Shown here piece after piece: positions 1 through 9,279 of a stretch of DNA of 64,000 bases; within the stretch, counting starts at the first letter, position 1, and the number at the start of each line of letters is the position of its first letter. The notes below the pieces were generated by a model. The model did not search any database and was not told the origin of the DNA. It was given only the letters and a program-made list of their open reading frames with translations. The position numbers were made by a program, and so were the translations under genes. The DNA comes from Oscillospiraceae bacterium (lineage in GTDB: Bacteria > Bacillota > Clostridia > Oscillospirales > Oscillospiraceae), in the NCBI GenBank assembly GCA_902795195.1, contig CADBKF010000001.1, forward strand, positions 62,001 to 126,000, in the 5' to 3' direction.

Positions 1-507
1 GCCGACATCAAGGCCAACCTGCTCAAGGACAAGCAGGCCGGCATCGACCGCGCCTTCGGCGATGCGGTCATCGAGAAGGCCGTCGAGGGCACCGAGATGG
101 ACGTTCCCGCTTGCATGATCGACGAAGAGCTTGAGCGCGACCTGCAGGACTTCGACTATCAGCTGCGCGGCCAGGGCATGAGCCTGGATCAGTACGTGAA
201 GATGCTGGGCGGCAACAAGGAGCTCATGAAGAACAGCTTCCGGCCCGGCTCCGAGCGCAAGCTGAAGACCCGCATCATGCTCGACGCCATCGTGACCGAG
301 GAGAAGCTCGAGGTTTCCGACGAGGAGCTCGAGGAAGAGTACAAGCGCCTGGCCGACAGCTATCAGATGGACGTGGACGCCGTCAAGAAGGCGATCCCGG
401 CAGAGGACCTCAAGGGCGATCTGGCCGTCAAGAAGGCCCAGCAGCTGGTCATCGACAACGCCGTTGCCGTGGCCCCCAAGGCCGAGGAAGAAAAGACGGA
501 AGAATAA
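1..507 (+). CDS. tig: Trigger factor, C-terminal part (truncated by window edge)
   Basis: The reading frame is open from the first base and ends at TAA 505-507, giving about 168 residues of the C-terminal, ribosome-distal chaperone arm. The segment has the alternating acidic/basic helices of trigger factor C-domains and the early pattern of a [11 protein letters not shown] helix followed by a VP..MI.EE motif. The PPIase and ribosome-binding domains lie outside the window. It acts at the ribosome exit tunnel on nascent chains. The acidic, lysine-rich tail is normal for the family. It is followed after 49 bp by clpP and clpX, the standard Firmicutes order, linking nascent-chain folding to ClpXP proteolysis. 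Confidence 0.93.
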   Translation, partial: ADIKANLLKDKQAGIDRAFGDAVIEKAVEGTEMDVPACMIDEELERDLQDFDYQLRGQGMSLDQYVKMLGGNKELMKNSFRPGSERKLKTRIMLDAIVTEEKLEVSDEELEEEYKRLADSYQMDVDAVKKAIPAEDLKGDLAVKKAQQLVIDNAVAVAPKAEEEKTEE

Positions 508-556
508 TTCTTCCGTCACTCGGTTACAATGCATTATCCGAGAAAGGAGAAGCACT

Positions 557-1138
557 ATGAGTTTAGTTCCCTATGTTGTGGAGCAGACGAGCCGGGGCGA
601 GCGCTCCTATGATATTTTTTCCCGCCTGCTCAACGACCGCATCATCATCCTGTCCGAGGAGGTCAACGACACCACGGCCTCTCTGATCGTGGCGCAGATG
701 CTCTACCTCGAGGCGCAGGACCCCGACAAGGACATCCAGTTCTATATCAACAGCCCCGGCGGCGTCATCACCTCCGGCATGGCGATCTACGACACCATGC
801 AGTACATCAAGTGCGACGTTGCCACCATCTGCATCGGCATGGCGGCCTCCATGGGCGCGTTCCTGCTCTCGGCCGGCGCCAAGGGCAAGCGCATGGCCCT
901 GCCCAACGCCGAGATCATGATCCACCAGCCCTCCGGCGGCGCCCAGGGCCAGGCCACGGACATCCAGATCCAGGCCCGCCGCATCGAGCAGATGAAGAAA
1001 AAGCTCAACGAGATCCTGGCCGCCAACACCGGCAAGAGCTATGAGCAGATCGCTGCCGACACCGAGCGCGACAACTTCATGACTTCCTACGAGGCGATGG
1101 AGTACGGTCTGATCGATAAGGTGATCGAGCACAGATAA
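557..1138 (+). CDS. clpP: ATP-dependent Clp protease proteolytic subunit
   Basis: A 193-residue serine protease that forms the tetradecameric ClpP barrel and degrades substrates unfolded by ClpX. The catalytic triad is visible as Ser98 in GMAASMGAF, His123 in MIHQPSGG and Asp172 in ERDNF. Length matches the family. An upstream in-frame extension to 464 runs through the tig stop region and lacks family similarity. The ATG at 557 follows AGAAAGGAGA at good spacing and gives the usual [10 protein letters not shown] start, so it was chosen. The clpX start lies 12 bp after the stop, so the two are almost certainly co-transcribed. Confidence 0.98.
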   Translation: MSLVPYVVEQTSRGERSYDIFSRLLNDRIIILSEEVNDTTASLIVAQMLYLEAQDPDKDIQFYINSPGGVITSGMAIYDTMQYIKCDVATICIGMAASMGAFLLSAGAKGKRMALPNAEIMIHQPSGGAQGQATDIQIQARRIEQMKKKLNEILAANTGKSYEQIAADTERDNFMTSYEAMEYGLIDKVIEHR

Positions 1139-1150
1139 AGGAGTACCCCA

Positions 1151-2401
<1,251 letters not shown>

Positions 2402-2406
2402 CAATT

Positions 2407-4830
2407 ATGGAAGAACTCATTGAATATGAACAGCTGCCGGTGATCCCGCTGCGCGGCATGGTGGCCTTTCCGGAGGCGACCATGCACTTTGACGTGGGGC
2501 GGGAGAAATCCGTGCGCGCGCTCGACCGGGCGGTCAGCACGAATCAGCGGCTGTTTCTGGCCCCGCAGAAGAGCCTGATGACCGACGATCCGGGCTTTGA
2601 CGAGCTCTACAGCGTGGGCACCATCGCCAAGGTCAAGCAGGTCCTGCGCCTGCCGGGCGAGACGGTCCGCGTGCTGGTTGAGTGCCAGACCCGGGCCAGA
2701 ATCGTCACGGCGCTCAAGACCGCGCCCTATCTCAGCGCCCGGGTGGAGCACCAGACCGAGATTTCGGTGCAGGCGCCCTCTGCCCGCGCCGAGGCGGCGG
2801 CGCGCATCGCCTACCAGCAGTTTGAGGAGTATATGGACCTCAGCGGCCGGCAGCTGAGCGAAGAGATGCTGCGCCTGCTTGCCACGCGCGACCCCGGCAA
2901 GATCGCCGATATCACCGCGCAGGCCTCCTCCATCCGCTTTGAGGACAAAGCGGCCCTGCTGCTCGAGCGCAACGGGCTCAAGCGCCTGCTGCTGTGCAAC
3001 AAGCTGATGCAGCACGAGCTGGAGATCCTTCGCATCGAGGATGAGATGCAGGACAAGACGCAGGAGAGCATGAACCGCAACCAGCGGGACTACTATCTGC
3101 GCGAGCAGCTCAAGGTGATCCAGACCGAGCTCGGCGAGGACGACGAAGAGGAGTTCGACGAATACGAGCGCAAGGTCCTCGACCTGCACCTGCCGGAGGA
3201 ATCCGAGCAGAAGGTGCTCAAGGAGGTCCAGCGCCTGCGCAAGCAGCCCTTCGGCTCGTCCGAGGCTTCGGTCATCCGCAATTACCTCGACCTGGTGCTG
3301 GAGCTGCCCTGGAACACCGCGACCAAGGAGCGGCTGAACCTCGAGCAGGCCAGACGCATGCTCGACCAGGACCACTACGGCCTGGAAAAGGTCAAGACCC
3401 GCGTGCTGGAATTTCTTGCCGTGCGCAAGCTCGCGCCCGACATGCACGGGCAGATCCTCTGCCTCGTGGGGCCTCCCGGTGTGGGCAAGACCTCGGTCGC
3501 CATGAGCATCGCCCGCTGCCTCAACCGGAAGCTGGCCCGCATCTCGCTCGGCGGCGTCCATGACGAGGCCGAGATCCGCGGCCACCGCAAGACCTATGTC
3601 GGCGCCATGCCCGGCCGGATCCTGTCCGGCCTGCTGCAGGCCAAGACCAACAACCCCCTGATGCTGCTCGACGAGATCGACAAGCTGGGCAGCGACTACC
3701 GGGGCGACCCGTCGGCGGCCCTGCTGGAGGTGCTCGACAGCGAGCAGAACAGCAGCTTCCGCGACAACTATCTGGAGCTGCCGTTTGACCTCAGCCGCTG
3801 CATGTTCATCACCACGGCCAACACCACCGACACCATCCCCAGACCGCTGCTCGACCGCATGGAGGTCATTGAGCTCGGCTCCTACACGGACGAAGAGAAG
3901 CTCATGATCGCCAAGCGGCACCTGCTGCCGAAGCAGCTGAAAAAGCACGGCATCCAGAAGACGCAGCTGCGCCTGCCCGATAGCGCCCTGCGCGAGATCA
4001 TCGCCTGCTACACCCGCGAATCCGGCGTGCGGCAGCTCGAGCGGGAGCTCGGCGCGGTCTGCCGCAAGGCGGCCATGCAGCTTGCAACCGACGAGAGCAT
4101 CCAGAAAATCAGCGTCAGCGCCGATCAGCTCGAGCACTATCTCGGCGTGCGCCGCTTCCTGCCCGACCGCATGGCGGCAGAGGACCCCGTGGGCCTGGTC
4201 AACGGCCTGGCCTGGACCTCGGTCGGCGGCGAGGTGCTGCAGGTGGAGTGCAACGTCGTCGAGGGCAGCGGCAAGCTGGAGCTCACCGGCAACCTGGGCG
4301 AGGTGATGAAGGAATCCGTCCACGCTGCGCTGAGCTACATCCGCTCCCGGGCCAAGACCTTCGGCATCGCCGAGGATTTCTACAAGACCAAGGACATCCA
4401 CGTGCATTTCCCCGAGGGCGCGGTCCCGAAGGACGGCCCGTCGGCCGGCATCACAGTCTGCACGGCCATCGTCTCGGCGCTCACCGGCGCCACGGTGCGC
4501 AGAGACCTCGCCATGACCGGCGAGATCTCGATCCGCGGCCGGGTGCTGCCGATCGGCGGCCTCAAGGAAAAGACCATGGCGGCCTACCGCATGAACCTCA
4601 AGACGGTCATTCTGCCGGAGGACAACGTCAAGGACCTCGAGGAGATCGACCCCGTCGTGCGCAAGGCCCTGAACTTCATCTCCGTCTCCACCGCTGACAG
4701 CGTCATCGAGCACGCGCTGCACTTCCCACAGCCGGAGGCCAGAGACGCGGTGCTCGAGGAGCCCTCCCAGCTCCCCCTGGGCGCCAAGCCGGTGAAGCAG
4801 AGAAAGCGGAAGCCGGATCTGCGGCAGTAG
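2407..4830 (+). CDS. lon: ATP-dependent protease Lon
   Basis: An 807-residue Lon protease with an N-terminal LON substrate-binding domain (about 8-205), a helical linker, an AAA+ domain with Walker A GPPGVGKT near 355 and Walker [11 protein letters not shown], and a proteolytic domain. The catalytic dyad is Ser679 in PKDGPSAG and Lys722 in GGLKEK, the same numbering as E. coli Lon. The frame is open further upstream inside clpX, but the ATG at 2407 gives the expected [17 protein letters not shown] start. No strong Shine-Dalgarno precedes it; translation may be coupled to clpX, whose stop is 5 bp away. The C-terminal tail is basic. Confidence 0.97.
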   Translation: MEELIEYEQLPVIPLRGMVAFPEATMHFDVGREKSVRALDRAVSTNQRLFLAPQKSLMTDDPGFDELYSVGTIAKVKQVLRLPGETVRVLVECQTRARIVTALKTAPYLSARVEHQTEISVQAPSARAEAAARIAYQQFEEYMDLSGRQLSEEMLRLLATRDPGKIADITAQASSIRFEDKAALLLERNGLKRLLLCNKLMQHELEILRIEDEMQDKTQESMNRNQRDYYLREQLKVIQTELGEDDEEEFDEYERKVLDLHLPEESEQKVLKEVQRLRKQPFGSSEASVIRNYLDLVLELPWNTATKERLNLEQARRMLDQDHYGLEKVKTRVLEFLAVRKLAPDMHGQILCLVGPPGVGKTSVAMSIARCLNRKLARISLGGVHDEAEIRGHRKTYVGAMPGRILSGLLQAKTNNPLMLLDEIDKLGSDYRGDPSAALLEVLDSEQNSSFRDNYLELPFDLSRCMFITTANTTDTIPRPLLDRMEVIELGSYTDEEKLMIAKRHLLPKQLKKHGIQKTQLRLPDSALREIIACYTRESGVRQLERELGAVCRKAAMQLATDESIQKISVSADQLEHYLGVRRFLPDRMAAEDPVGLVNGLAWTSVGGEVLQVECNVVEGSGKLELTGNLGEVMKESVHAALSYIRSRAKTFGIAEDFYKTKDIHVHFPEGAVPKDGPSAGITVCTAIVSALTGATVRRDLAMTGEISIRGRVLPIGGLKEKTMAAYRMNLKTVILPEDNVKDLEEIDPVVRKALNFISVSTADSVIEHALHFPQPEARDAVLEEPSQLPLGAKPVKQRKRKPDLRQ

Positions 4831-4833
4831 GGG

Positions 4834-4875
4834 ATAGGCAATCGGGAAGAGGCAAAAGGCAATAGGCAACAGGAG
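4834..4875. repeat. Heptamer tandem array, six units
   Basis: Six consecutive 7-bp units lie in perfect phase, with consensus A-N-R-G-G-C-A (for example ATAGGCA, AGAGGCA, AAAGGCA). The array begins three bases after the lon stop codon. A related array with the same kind of unit occurs upstream of priA at 16764-16791, and arrays with other units lie elsewhere in the window. No coding function is visible. Confidence 0.8.
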
Positions 4876-4900
4876 ACGCGGTCTCATCCATGCTGCGCTC

Positions 4901-4926
4901 CGTAGGGGACGGGTTCCCCGTCCCGC
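4901..4926. repeat. GTAGGGG-type palindromic repeat
   Basis: A short GC-rich palindrome starts with GTAGGGGACGGG and closes with CCCGTCCC over a three-base TTC loop. It shares the GTAGGGG edge with the larger inverted-repeat element at 5994-6083. It lies between lon and engB, about 20 bp upstream of the engB start. This looks like a REP-class intergenic repeat. Confidence 0.55.
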
Positions 4927-4945
4927 CCGAAACAGATTGAAACCA

Positions 4946-5536
4946 ATGCTGAATTTACAAAAAGCTGAATTTTTAACGTCGATCGCGGATCTGAACAAGG
5001 TCCCGGGCGACGGGCTGCCGCAGATCGTGTTCTCGGGCAAGTCCAACGTGGGCAAATCCTCAGTCATCAACCGGGTGCTGCAGCGCAAAAACTTCGCCCG
5101 GGTGGGCGAGAGCCCCGGCAAAACCACGCACATCAACTTTTTCCGCATCGACGGCAAGGCGTATTTTGTCGATCTGCCGGGCTACGGCTACGCCAAGGTG
5201 CCCAAGTCCGAGAAGGAGCGCTGGGGCAAGCTCATGGAGGCCTATTTTGCCCGGCCGGAGTGGATCAGCCTCGGCATCCTGATCGTGGACGCCCGGCACA
5301 AGCCGACGGAAAACGACGTGACGATGGCAAAATACTTTCAGGCCTCCGAACGGCCCTTCCTCGTGGTGGCAAACAAGCTCGACAAGCTCAAAAAGAGCGA
5401 GCTTGCGCCCAACATGGCCCTGATCCGCCAGACCCTCGCCCTGGACGAGGCCACGAAGCTCATCCCCTTCTCCGCCGAAAAAGGCACCGGCCGCGACGAG
5501 CTCGTCAGAGAAATCTTCGCCGCCGCAGGGGAATAA
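4946..5536 (+). CDS. engB: Ribosome biogenesis GTP-binding protein EngB (YsxC/YihA)
   Basis: A 196-residue TrmE-Era-like GTPase needed for 50S assembly. The G1 loop GKSNVGKS is at residues 31-38, the GKTTHINFF stretch carries G2, DLPGYGYA is G3 and NKLDK is G4, with a SAEKGTG G5-like end. A TTG three codons upstream (4937) is in frame; the ATG at 4946 is preferred because it gives a typical short N-terminus. Neither has a clear Shine-Dalgarno, and a heptamer array and a palindrome fill the upstream gap. The lon-engB order is common in bacteria. Confidence 0.95.
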   Translation: MLNLQKAEFLTSIADLNKVPGDGLPQIVFSGKSNVGKSSVINRVLQRKNFARVGESPGKTTHINFFRIDGKAYFVDLPGYGYAKVPKSEKERWGKLMEAYFARPEWISLGILIVDARHKPTENDVTMAKYFQASERPFLVVANKLDKLKKSELAPNMALIRQTLALDEATKLIPFSAEKGTGRDELVREIFAAAGE

Positions 5537-5540
5537 AAAA

Positions 5541-5587
5541 GAGAAAAAACGATCTGATTTCCGACGAAATCAGATCGTTTTTTCTCT
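5541..5587. terminator. Long perfect-stem terminator after engB
   Basis: A 20-bp perfect inverted repeat (5541-5560 against 5568-5587) with a seven-base loop. It ends in TTTTTTCTC on the plus strand and in the equivalent on the minus strand, so it can work in both directions. It separates engB from the minus-strand tRNA region. Confidence 0.85.
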
Positions 5588-5594
5588 GAAATGC

Positions 5595-5648
5595 TCCACC
5601 AACAACAAAAAGAGATCGCTTTTGCGATCTCTTTTTGTTGTTGGTGGA
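5595..5648 (-). terminator. 25-bp perfect hairpin next to a tRNA 3'-end copy
   Basis: The arms 5595-5619 and 5624-5648 are exact reverse complements around a TTTT loop. Read on the minus strand, the hairpin directly follows a copy of the tRNA-Val 3' end (5641-5662), just as the real tRNA terminator follows the tRNA. It looks like the terminator of a lost or rearranged tRNA gene. Confidence 0.6.
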
Positions 5649-5741
5649 GACGAATGGACTCGCGAGCCGCGGGCTAAAAACATGCCACCGGCATGTTTTT
5701 GCGGTCTTCGACCGCCGCCCTGTTCGAGTCCATTATTCTGA
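5641..5741 (-). other. tRNA-derived structured remnant
   Basis: Bases 5641-5662 repeat, with one mismatch, the 3' terminal 22 bases of the tRNA-Val at 5785-5806 (T-arm, acceptor, CCA). The rest of a tRNA is absent. Instead the T-arm half AATGGACTCG (5653-5662) pairs with an inverted copy CGAGTCCATT (5725-5734), enclosing two more hairpins: one at 5676-5700 flanked by A5 and T5, and a GCGGTC/GACCGC one. This may be an integration scar, a decayed tRNA or a tRNA-end-derived repeat. The open frame across it encodes a VETNG-type peptide and is spurious. Confidence 0.5.
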
Positions 5742-5749
5742 ATACCATA

Positions 5750-5788
5750 CCAAAGAAAAAGCTGCCCAATTGGGCAGCTTTTCTTTGG
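5750..5788 (-). terminator. Terminator of tRNA-Val
   Basis: The hairpin is centred on GCTGCCCAATTGGGCAGC (5761-5778), with A-rich and T-rich flanks that extend the stem. Read on the minus strand it begins at the CCA end of the tRNA and ends in a T-run, as expected for intrinsic termination. Confidence 0.85.
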
Positions 5789-5862
5789 TGGAGACTAATG
5801 GACTCGAACCATCGACCTCCTGCGTGTGAAGCAGGCGCTCTAACCAGCTGAGCTAAGCCTCC
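5786..5862 (-). tRNA. tRNA-Val (anticodon CAC)
   Basis: Read on the minus strand, a 77-nt cloverleaf starts GGAGGCTTAGCTCAG and ends CTCCACCA, with CCA encoded. The acceptor stem GGAGGCT pairs with AGTCTCC. The anticodon stem CCTGC/GCAGG closes the loop TTCACAC, placing CAC at positions 34-36, which reads GUG (Val). The T-arm has the TTCGAGT loop. It stands alone, with its own promoter and terminator. Confidence 0.93.
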
Positions 5863-5873
5863 GTGCGAAGGGT

Positions 5874-5901
5874 ATTATATCATATTTTTCCGAAAAATCA
5901 A
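5874..5901 (-). promoter_or_regulatory. Promoter of tRNA-Val
   Basis: On the minus strand TTGATT (5896-5901) is followed after 16 bp by a perfect TATAAT (5874-5879), ending 11 bp before the tRNA 5' end. It fits sigma-A. Confidence 0.75.
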
Positions 5902-5993
5902 GTATTTTTTTTGAAATGCGTGAAAGACATTTTTCGAGATATGTGAAAGACTATTGAAACCGGTTTTCGACGAACCGGTATCTGCTCGGACAC

Positions 5994-6083
5994 ATTGTAG
6001 GGGCGGCGTCCTCTACACCCCGCAGCAGCCGCTCAGGACCAGGAAACGGGCTGTCGAGGACGTCGCCCCTACCGATATACAAT
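5994..6083. mobile_element. MITE-like GTAGGGG inverted-repeat element
   Basis: Near-perfect 17-bp inverted repeats (5997-6013 and 6056-6072, one mismatch) start with GTAGGGGCG and end with CGCCCCTAC. They are flanked by ATTGTA and TACAAT, which extend the symmetry. The core of about 42 bp has no ORF. A smaller relative lies at 4901-4926. A separate hairpin (ACCGGTT/AACCGGT) sits just upstream. A non-autonomous element mobilised in trans is likely, but no transposase is present in the window. Confidence 0.6.
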
Positions 6084-6166
6084 GGTAAAGACTCTCATTT
6101 TGAAGAGCTTGCGATTAAATATTTGTGTAGCACTGGTTTATGTGTGGTATTGAAAGAATTAAAACG

Positions 6167-6214
6167 CGATTTATTTGGATAATTAGGAAACGATTTATTT
6201 GGATAATTAGGAAA
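6167..6214. repeat. 24-bp tandem duplication
   Basis: Two exact, adjacent copies of a 24-bp AT-rich unit (CGATTTATTTGGATAATTAG followed by GAAA) lie immediately upstream of the promoter of the AT-rich gene at 6298. The position suits a duplicated operator, though a simple replication slip is equally possible. Confidence 0.8.
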
Positions 6215-6219
6215 AACGA

Positions 6220-6248
6220 TTGAAAACATTTCCGCGGTATGTTATGAT
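6220..6248 (+). promoter_or_regulatory. Sigma-A-type promoter of the orphan gene
   Basis: TTGAAA (6220-6225), a 17-bp spacer and TATGAT (6243-6248) lie about 50 bp upstream of the ATG at 6298, just after the 24-bp tandem repeat. Confidence 0.75.
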
Positions 6249-6297
6249 ACTATTTGTCTACTATAGAAATACTATATGCGGAAAAAGGAGATAAAAA

Positions 6298-7128
6298 ATG
6301 TTTGAGAAATCGCCGTATGAATATGAAAAAGAGCTTCGCCAGGAAGCAGATAAAAAGAGTGAAAAAAAGAAAAAAATGAAGAGAAAAGAAGATGGGGATG
6401 TATTACTTTGGTCACTAAGCATAACGGTAGGCGTTTTTGCTGGGTTTGTTGGATGCACTGTGAAGCTAATCAACCATCAAGGGAGCCCTAGCAAAGCAGT
6501 ATTATCTTGGTTTACAACAATGCTAGTTGTGAGTCTAGTGACATTCTCTATTCAATTGATTATTCATTGGATTGTTTCAGTGCAGAATAAAAATGTGGAT
6601 ATGAAGAAGGAGGCTAACAACAGAGGTGCAGAACAGGAAGCAAGAATATACCAGCACGATTTTGAAAGAGCGGCAAAAATAGAAAGTATTAAATACGAGA
6701 AAAGCATATTCACACAAGAAATCGTTGATACTATCGCTCCGGCGATATTTTCATCGATAAAGATGGCGGATCGCAACAAGCATATCCAAACAGTCACAGA
6801 TAAAACATGCATTTCCGTACTGAAAACCGAAGTGCGTTGGGGGACATGGATTAATAGTTTTTATAATTTTAACGAGCATCGAGTCGACTGCTTACCAAAT
6901 ATTTTATCACAAGCTGCCCTTGCTATGGCAGTAGCTACCTTACTTCAACAGAAAACTGAGCTAGAGTTTCTACATGATAGCAGTGGAACTACCCCGACTA
7001 TTTCGTATTGTTTAAGATATGATACAGCAGTAAAGGACAGTAAAGGTGTTTATTCATTCCCTGTTTATATAGACTATTTATATTCCGCGCCAAACGGAGA
7101 CTATGTTGAATCTCATACATGGGTATAA
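6298..7128 (+). CDS. AT-rich orphan two-TM protein, unknown function
   Basis: A 276-residue protein I do not recognise. It begins with a highly charged cytoplasmic segment (Lys/Glu-rich, 1-36), then has two hydrophobic helices at about 37-59 and 68-95, then a soluble C-terminal region of about 180 residues, helical at first and ending in a Tyr/aromatic-rich stretch. It has a good ribosome site (AAAGGAG) and a strong promoter. Base composition is far more AT-rich than the neighbours and A-ending codons are frequent, pointing to recent acquisition. It stands alone between a tRNA/MITE zone and a terminator. A membrane-anchored sensor or a defence/immunity function is possible but unsupported. 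Confidence 0.8.
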   Translation: MFEKSPYEYEKELRQEADKKSEKKKKMKRKEDGDVLLWSLSITVGVFAGFVGCTVKLINHQGSPSKAVLSWFTTMLVVSLVTFSIQLIIHWIVSVQNKNVDMKKEANNRGAEQEARIYQHDFERAAKIESIKYEKSIFTQEIVDTIAPAIFSSIKMADRNKHIQTVTDKTCISVLKTEVRWGTWINSFYNFNEHRVDCLPNILSQAALAMAVATLLQQKTELEFLHDSSGTTPTISYCLRYDTAVKDSKGVYSFPVYIDYLYSAPNGDYVESHTWV

Positions 7129-7255
7129 TAGGAAAGATAAGTTTTACGAATATCGAATTCATGAAAGTTGAGATTACTAAATCTGTCCCTTTGACAATAT
7201 GGTTTAGAGTGCACTTTAATATGATATTGTTGAATAATGGTCTATAAACTATACG

Positions 7256-7291
7256 AATCCCTTGAAATCCCTGAGATTTCAAGGGATTTTT
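7256..7291. terminator. Intrinsic terminator
   Basis: The stem AATCCCTTGAAATC / GATTTCAAGGGATT (7256-7269 and 7275-7288), with a five-base loop, ends in TTTTT. It lies about 130 bp after the stop of the orphan gene. The DNA between (7129-7255) is AT-rich and shows no ORF. Confidence 0.85.
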
Positions 7292-7455
7292 CATTTATCA
7301 CGAGTATTATTCCTCTGAGCCCTTTCGATAGATTTGAGGATGCAGGCTGGGCTGACCTATCGCTCAACCAGCAGTATAAATTGGTGTTGAACTAAATTGA
7401 TGGAAAGGATTGTAGTTCGGGATGTGGTTTGGAACATAGTTTACAACATCTGTTA
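7292..7455. other. Intergenic segment with a possible gene remnant
   Basis: No complete gene is visible. One forward frame stays open to TAA 7393-7395 and encodes about 35 residues ending DLSLNQQYKLVLN, protein-like in composition but with no start codon; it could be the tail of a lost gene. The rest, up to the end of the minus-strand gene at 7456, shows no clear terminator. Confidence 0.25.
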
Positions 7456-8529
7456 TCAAACCATGCTGGTAATGCTGGCATACTGTCTAAACAGGGCGGT
7501 CCAGGTGGCGGGGTTGACGGCGCCGGTGCGGGGCAGGCCTGCATAGGCCTGGAAGGCAAAGACCGCGTCCCGGGTGTTGGGGCCGTAGACTGCATCCACC
7601 GTGAGCACCGGGATGCTCGGGATATACTCGCCCAGCACCGCCAGCATATACTGCAGCTGCGCCACGCGCTCGCCGGTGTCGCCGGGCTGCAGGCCGTCAA
7701 AGGGCCCGAGCAGGATGTCCTCAAAGCGCAGGCCTTCGGATTCCAGCTCCGCCAGCTGCAGCACCCCCACGTAGACCCGCTCGATGGCATACCAGGTGTT
7801 TCGGCCCACGACGCCGTCGGGCTCCAGGCCGAAGACCTGCTGGAATGCGCGCACAGAGGCCTCGGTCTGCGGCCCGAACACGCCGTCCGGCTGCGGCCGC
7901 GGGATCGCCGGAAAGCTCCGGCCGATCCGGTTGAGGTCCCGCTGCACGGCGTACACATCCCTGCCGCGGCTGCCGCGGCGCAGCGCCGCGCCGGGATAGG
8001 ACTCCCGCAGGCTCTGCTGCGGCGCGTTGCGCACAAGCTCGATGTTCTCGCCGTAATAGTAGCGCAGGATGCGCATGGCGTCGTAGCCCTGCTGCGCCAG
8101 ATACTGCGAGCCCCACTGACTGAGCCCGGCGCAGGTGACCGTGGTGCCGTTGCAGAACTTGGCCGCCAGCGGCTCGATGCGGCCCGGGCGGCGGATATAA
8201 TCATCGTAGAGCTCGTCGACGAGCACCGAGATCGTGTCAAAGAAGTTGCGTCCCTGGACAAACTGCTGGTCGTAGGCGGTGCTCGAGGTGATGTCGAAGG
8301 GATAGCCCCGGCTGCGGTAGAACTCGGTGTAGACCCGGTTGAGCGCAAACGAGGTGATGGCCAGAATGTTGGCCCGCAGCGCAGACGGGTCCCAGGTGGG
8401 ATAGACCTCGCTCGAGGCGACGTTTTTCACATAATCCTTGTAGGGCACCGTGACGTTTTCCGCCGGCCGGTCCGGCGGACCGAGGTGCACCGTGATGTAG
8501 GATGGCACAAAGGGGATCGTGGTTGGCAT
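7456..8529 (-). CDS. SpoIID/LytB-like domain protein with two peptidoglycan-binding repeats
   Basis: 357 residues. Residues about 25-165 match the SpoIID pattern: a YKDYVKNVASSEVYP..W opening, an ALRAN..A..SFALNR helix and the GLSQWG motif. Two PG_binding_1-type helical repeats follow, about 185-255 (RGSRGRDVYAVQRDLNRIG ... DGVFGPQTE) and 280-350. SpoIID of sporulating bacteria cleaves denuded glycan strands. This version has no signal peptide or TM helix, so it probably acts in the mother cell or spore compartment. The start follows GGAGGAGG. It is the second gene of a pair with 8560-8937. Confidence 0.85.
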   Translation of the reverse strand: MPTTIPFVPSYITVHLGPPDRPAENVTVPYKDYVKNVASSEVYPTWDPSALRANILAITSFALNRVYTEFYRSRGYPFDITSSTAYDQQFVQGRNFFDTISVLVDELYDDYIRRPGRIEPLAAKFCNGTTVTCAGLSQWGSQYLAQQGYDAMRILRYYYGENIELVRNAPQQSLRESYPGAALRRGSRGRDVYAVQRDLNRIGRSFPAIPRPQPDGVFGPQTEASVRAFQQVFGLEPDGVVGRNTWYAIERVYVGVLQLAELESEGLRFEDILLGPFDGLQPGDTGERVAQLQYMLAVLGEYIPSIPVLTVDAVYGPNTRDAVFAFQAYAGLPRTGAVNPATWTALFRQYASITSMV

Positions 8530-8559
8530 GATTTCCTCCTCCGGGTCAGATCGCTGCGC

Positions 8560-8937
8560 TCATAGCCCCTGCGGGGGAACATCAAAGCGCTCGGTTTCGT
8601 CAAATGCCCCGGGCGTTTCGCTGAGTGGGATCAGCCGCATTTTCTGAATTGTCGTGACGCCAGGGAAGATCTGCACGCCGCTGACGATGATGCCCTCGAA
8701 GCCCGGGTGCGTGACGCTCACCGTGACCTCGGTCCAGCCCTGCAGCTGGTCCGGCGAGAGGCTGTTCTGCAGCGCGGGCGTCGGAACGGAAACCGTTCGG
8801 GTAAAGCCGCTCTGATCGGTGCGCTGCGCGCTGAGCAGCACCCGGTCCGGGCCGGTGATCGTCACCTGAGCCCCGCGGATCGGGATCTCGACCCGGGACG
8901 TGACCGCCTGCACGCGGATATAGCCGGTTGATGGCAT
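8560..8937 (-). CDS. Carboxypeptidase-regulatory-like (Ig-fold) domain protein
   Basis: 125 residues forming a single beta-sandwich of the carboxypeptidase regulatory-like type: GYIRVQAVTSRVEIPIRGAQVTI, then GFTRTVSVPTP and a GFEGIIVSGVQIFPG strand. No signal peptide is visible. An in-frame ATG two codons earlier (8943) is only one base from GGAGG; the ATG at 8937 has proper spacing and was preferred. It lies 30 bp before the SpoIID-like gene in the same direction, so the pair is probably one transcript. I infer a joint role at the spore cortex or envelope. Confidence 0.75.
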   Translation of the reverse strand: MPSTGYIRVQAVTSRVEIPIRGAQVTITGPDRVLLSAQRTDQSGFTRTVSVPTPALQNSLSPDQLQGWTEVTVSVTHPGFEGIIVSGVQIFPGVTTIQKMRLIPLSETPGAFDETERFDVPPQGL

Positions 8938-9042
8938 AAGCATTCCTCCATTTCCTCACCAGACTATGCAAAGACGGGCGCGACGGTGCGCGCCGGCGCA
9001 GTTCGACGCCTTCCGGCATAGACTGATGCGGGAGGGATGAAT

Positions 9043-9279
9043 ATGCGGGAATACTTTGTCAATTACCGCTCGATCACCAAGGCCCAGCGGGCCCTGCGCG
9101 CGCTGGAGCGCCAGGGCATTGCGGCGAGCCTGCAGCGCACGCCGCAGGCGGCCCGCCAGAATGGCTGCGGCTACTCGATCCGGCTTTCTGAGCGTGAGTT
9201 TTTGCGCGCCCGGCCGCTTCCGCCGGGCTATGACAGCGTGTTGGTCAAAACCGGCCAGCTCTGGGAGGCGGTACCGTGA
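9043..9279 (+). CDS. DUF3343 family protein (putative Se/S carrier-like)
   Basis: A small protein (78 residues from ATG 9043; an in-frame ATG at 9037 abuts GGAGGG and has no spacing). It shows the DUF3343 pattern: an initial beta strand FVNYRS, a helix with ALRALERQGI, then QNGCGYSIRL with one Cys in a Gly-Cys-Gly context. The family is described as carrier-like and often sits beside selenium or sulfur genes. Its TGA overlaps the GTG start of a cysteine desulfurase by 4 bp, so the two are translationally coupled and probably work together. Confidence 0.8.
   Translation: MREYFVNYRSITKAQRALRALERQGIAASLQRTPQAARQNGCGYSIRLSEREFLRARPLPPGYDSVLVKTGQLWEAVP

Noticed and set aside
5635-5829. Forward ORF encoding a LVETNGLEPSTSCV-like peptide
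   Set aside because: It is translated tRNA-Val and tRNA-end repeat sequence; such ORFs are recurrent false annotations.
8944-9042. Sporulation sigma-factor promoter for the SpoIID-like pair
   Set aside because: CATAG-like motifs occur on both strands, but no convincing -35 and -10 combination can be fixed by eye.
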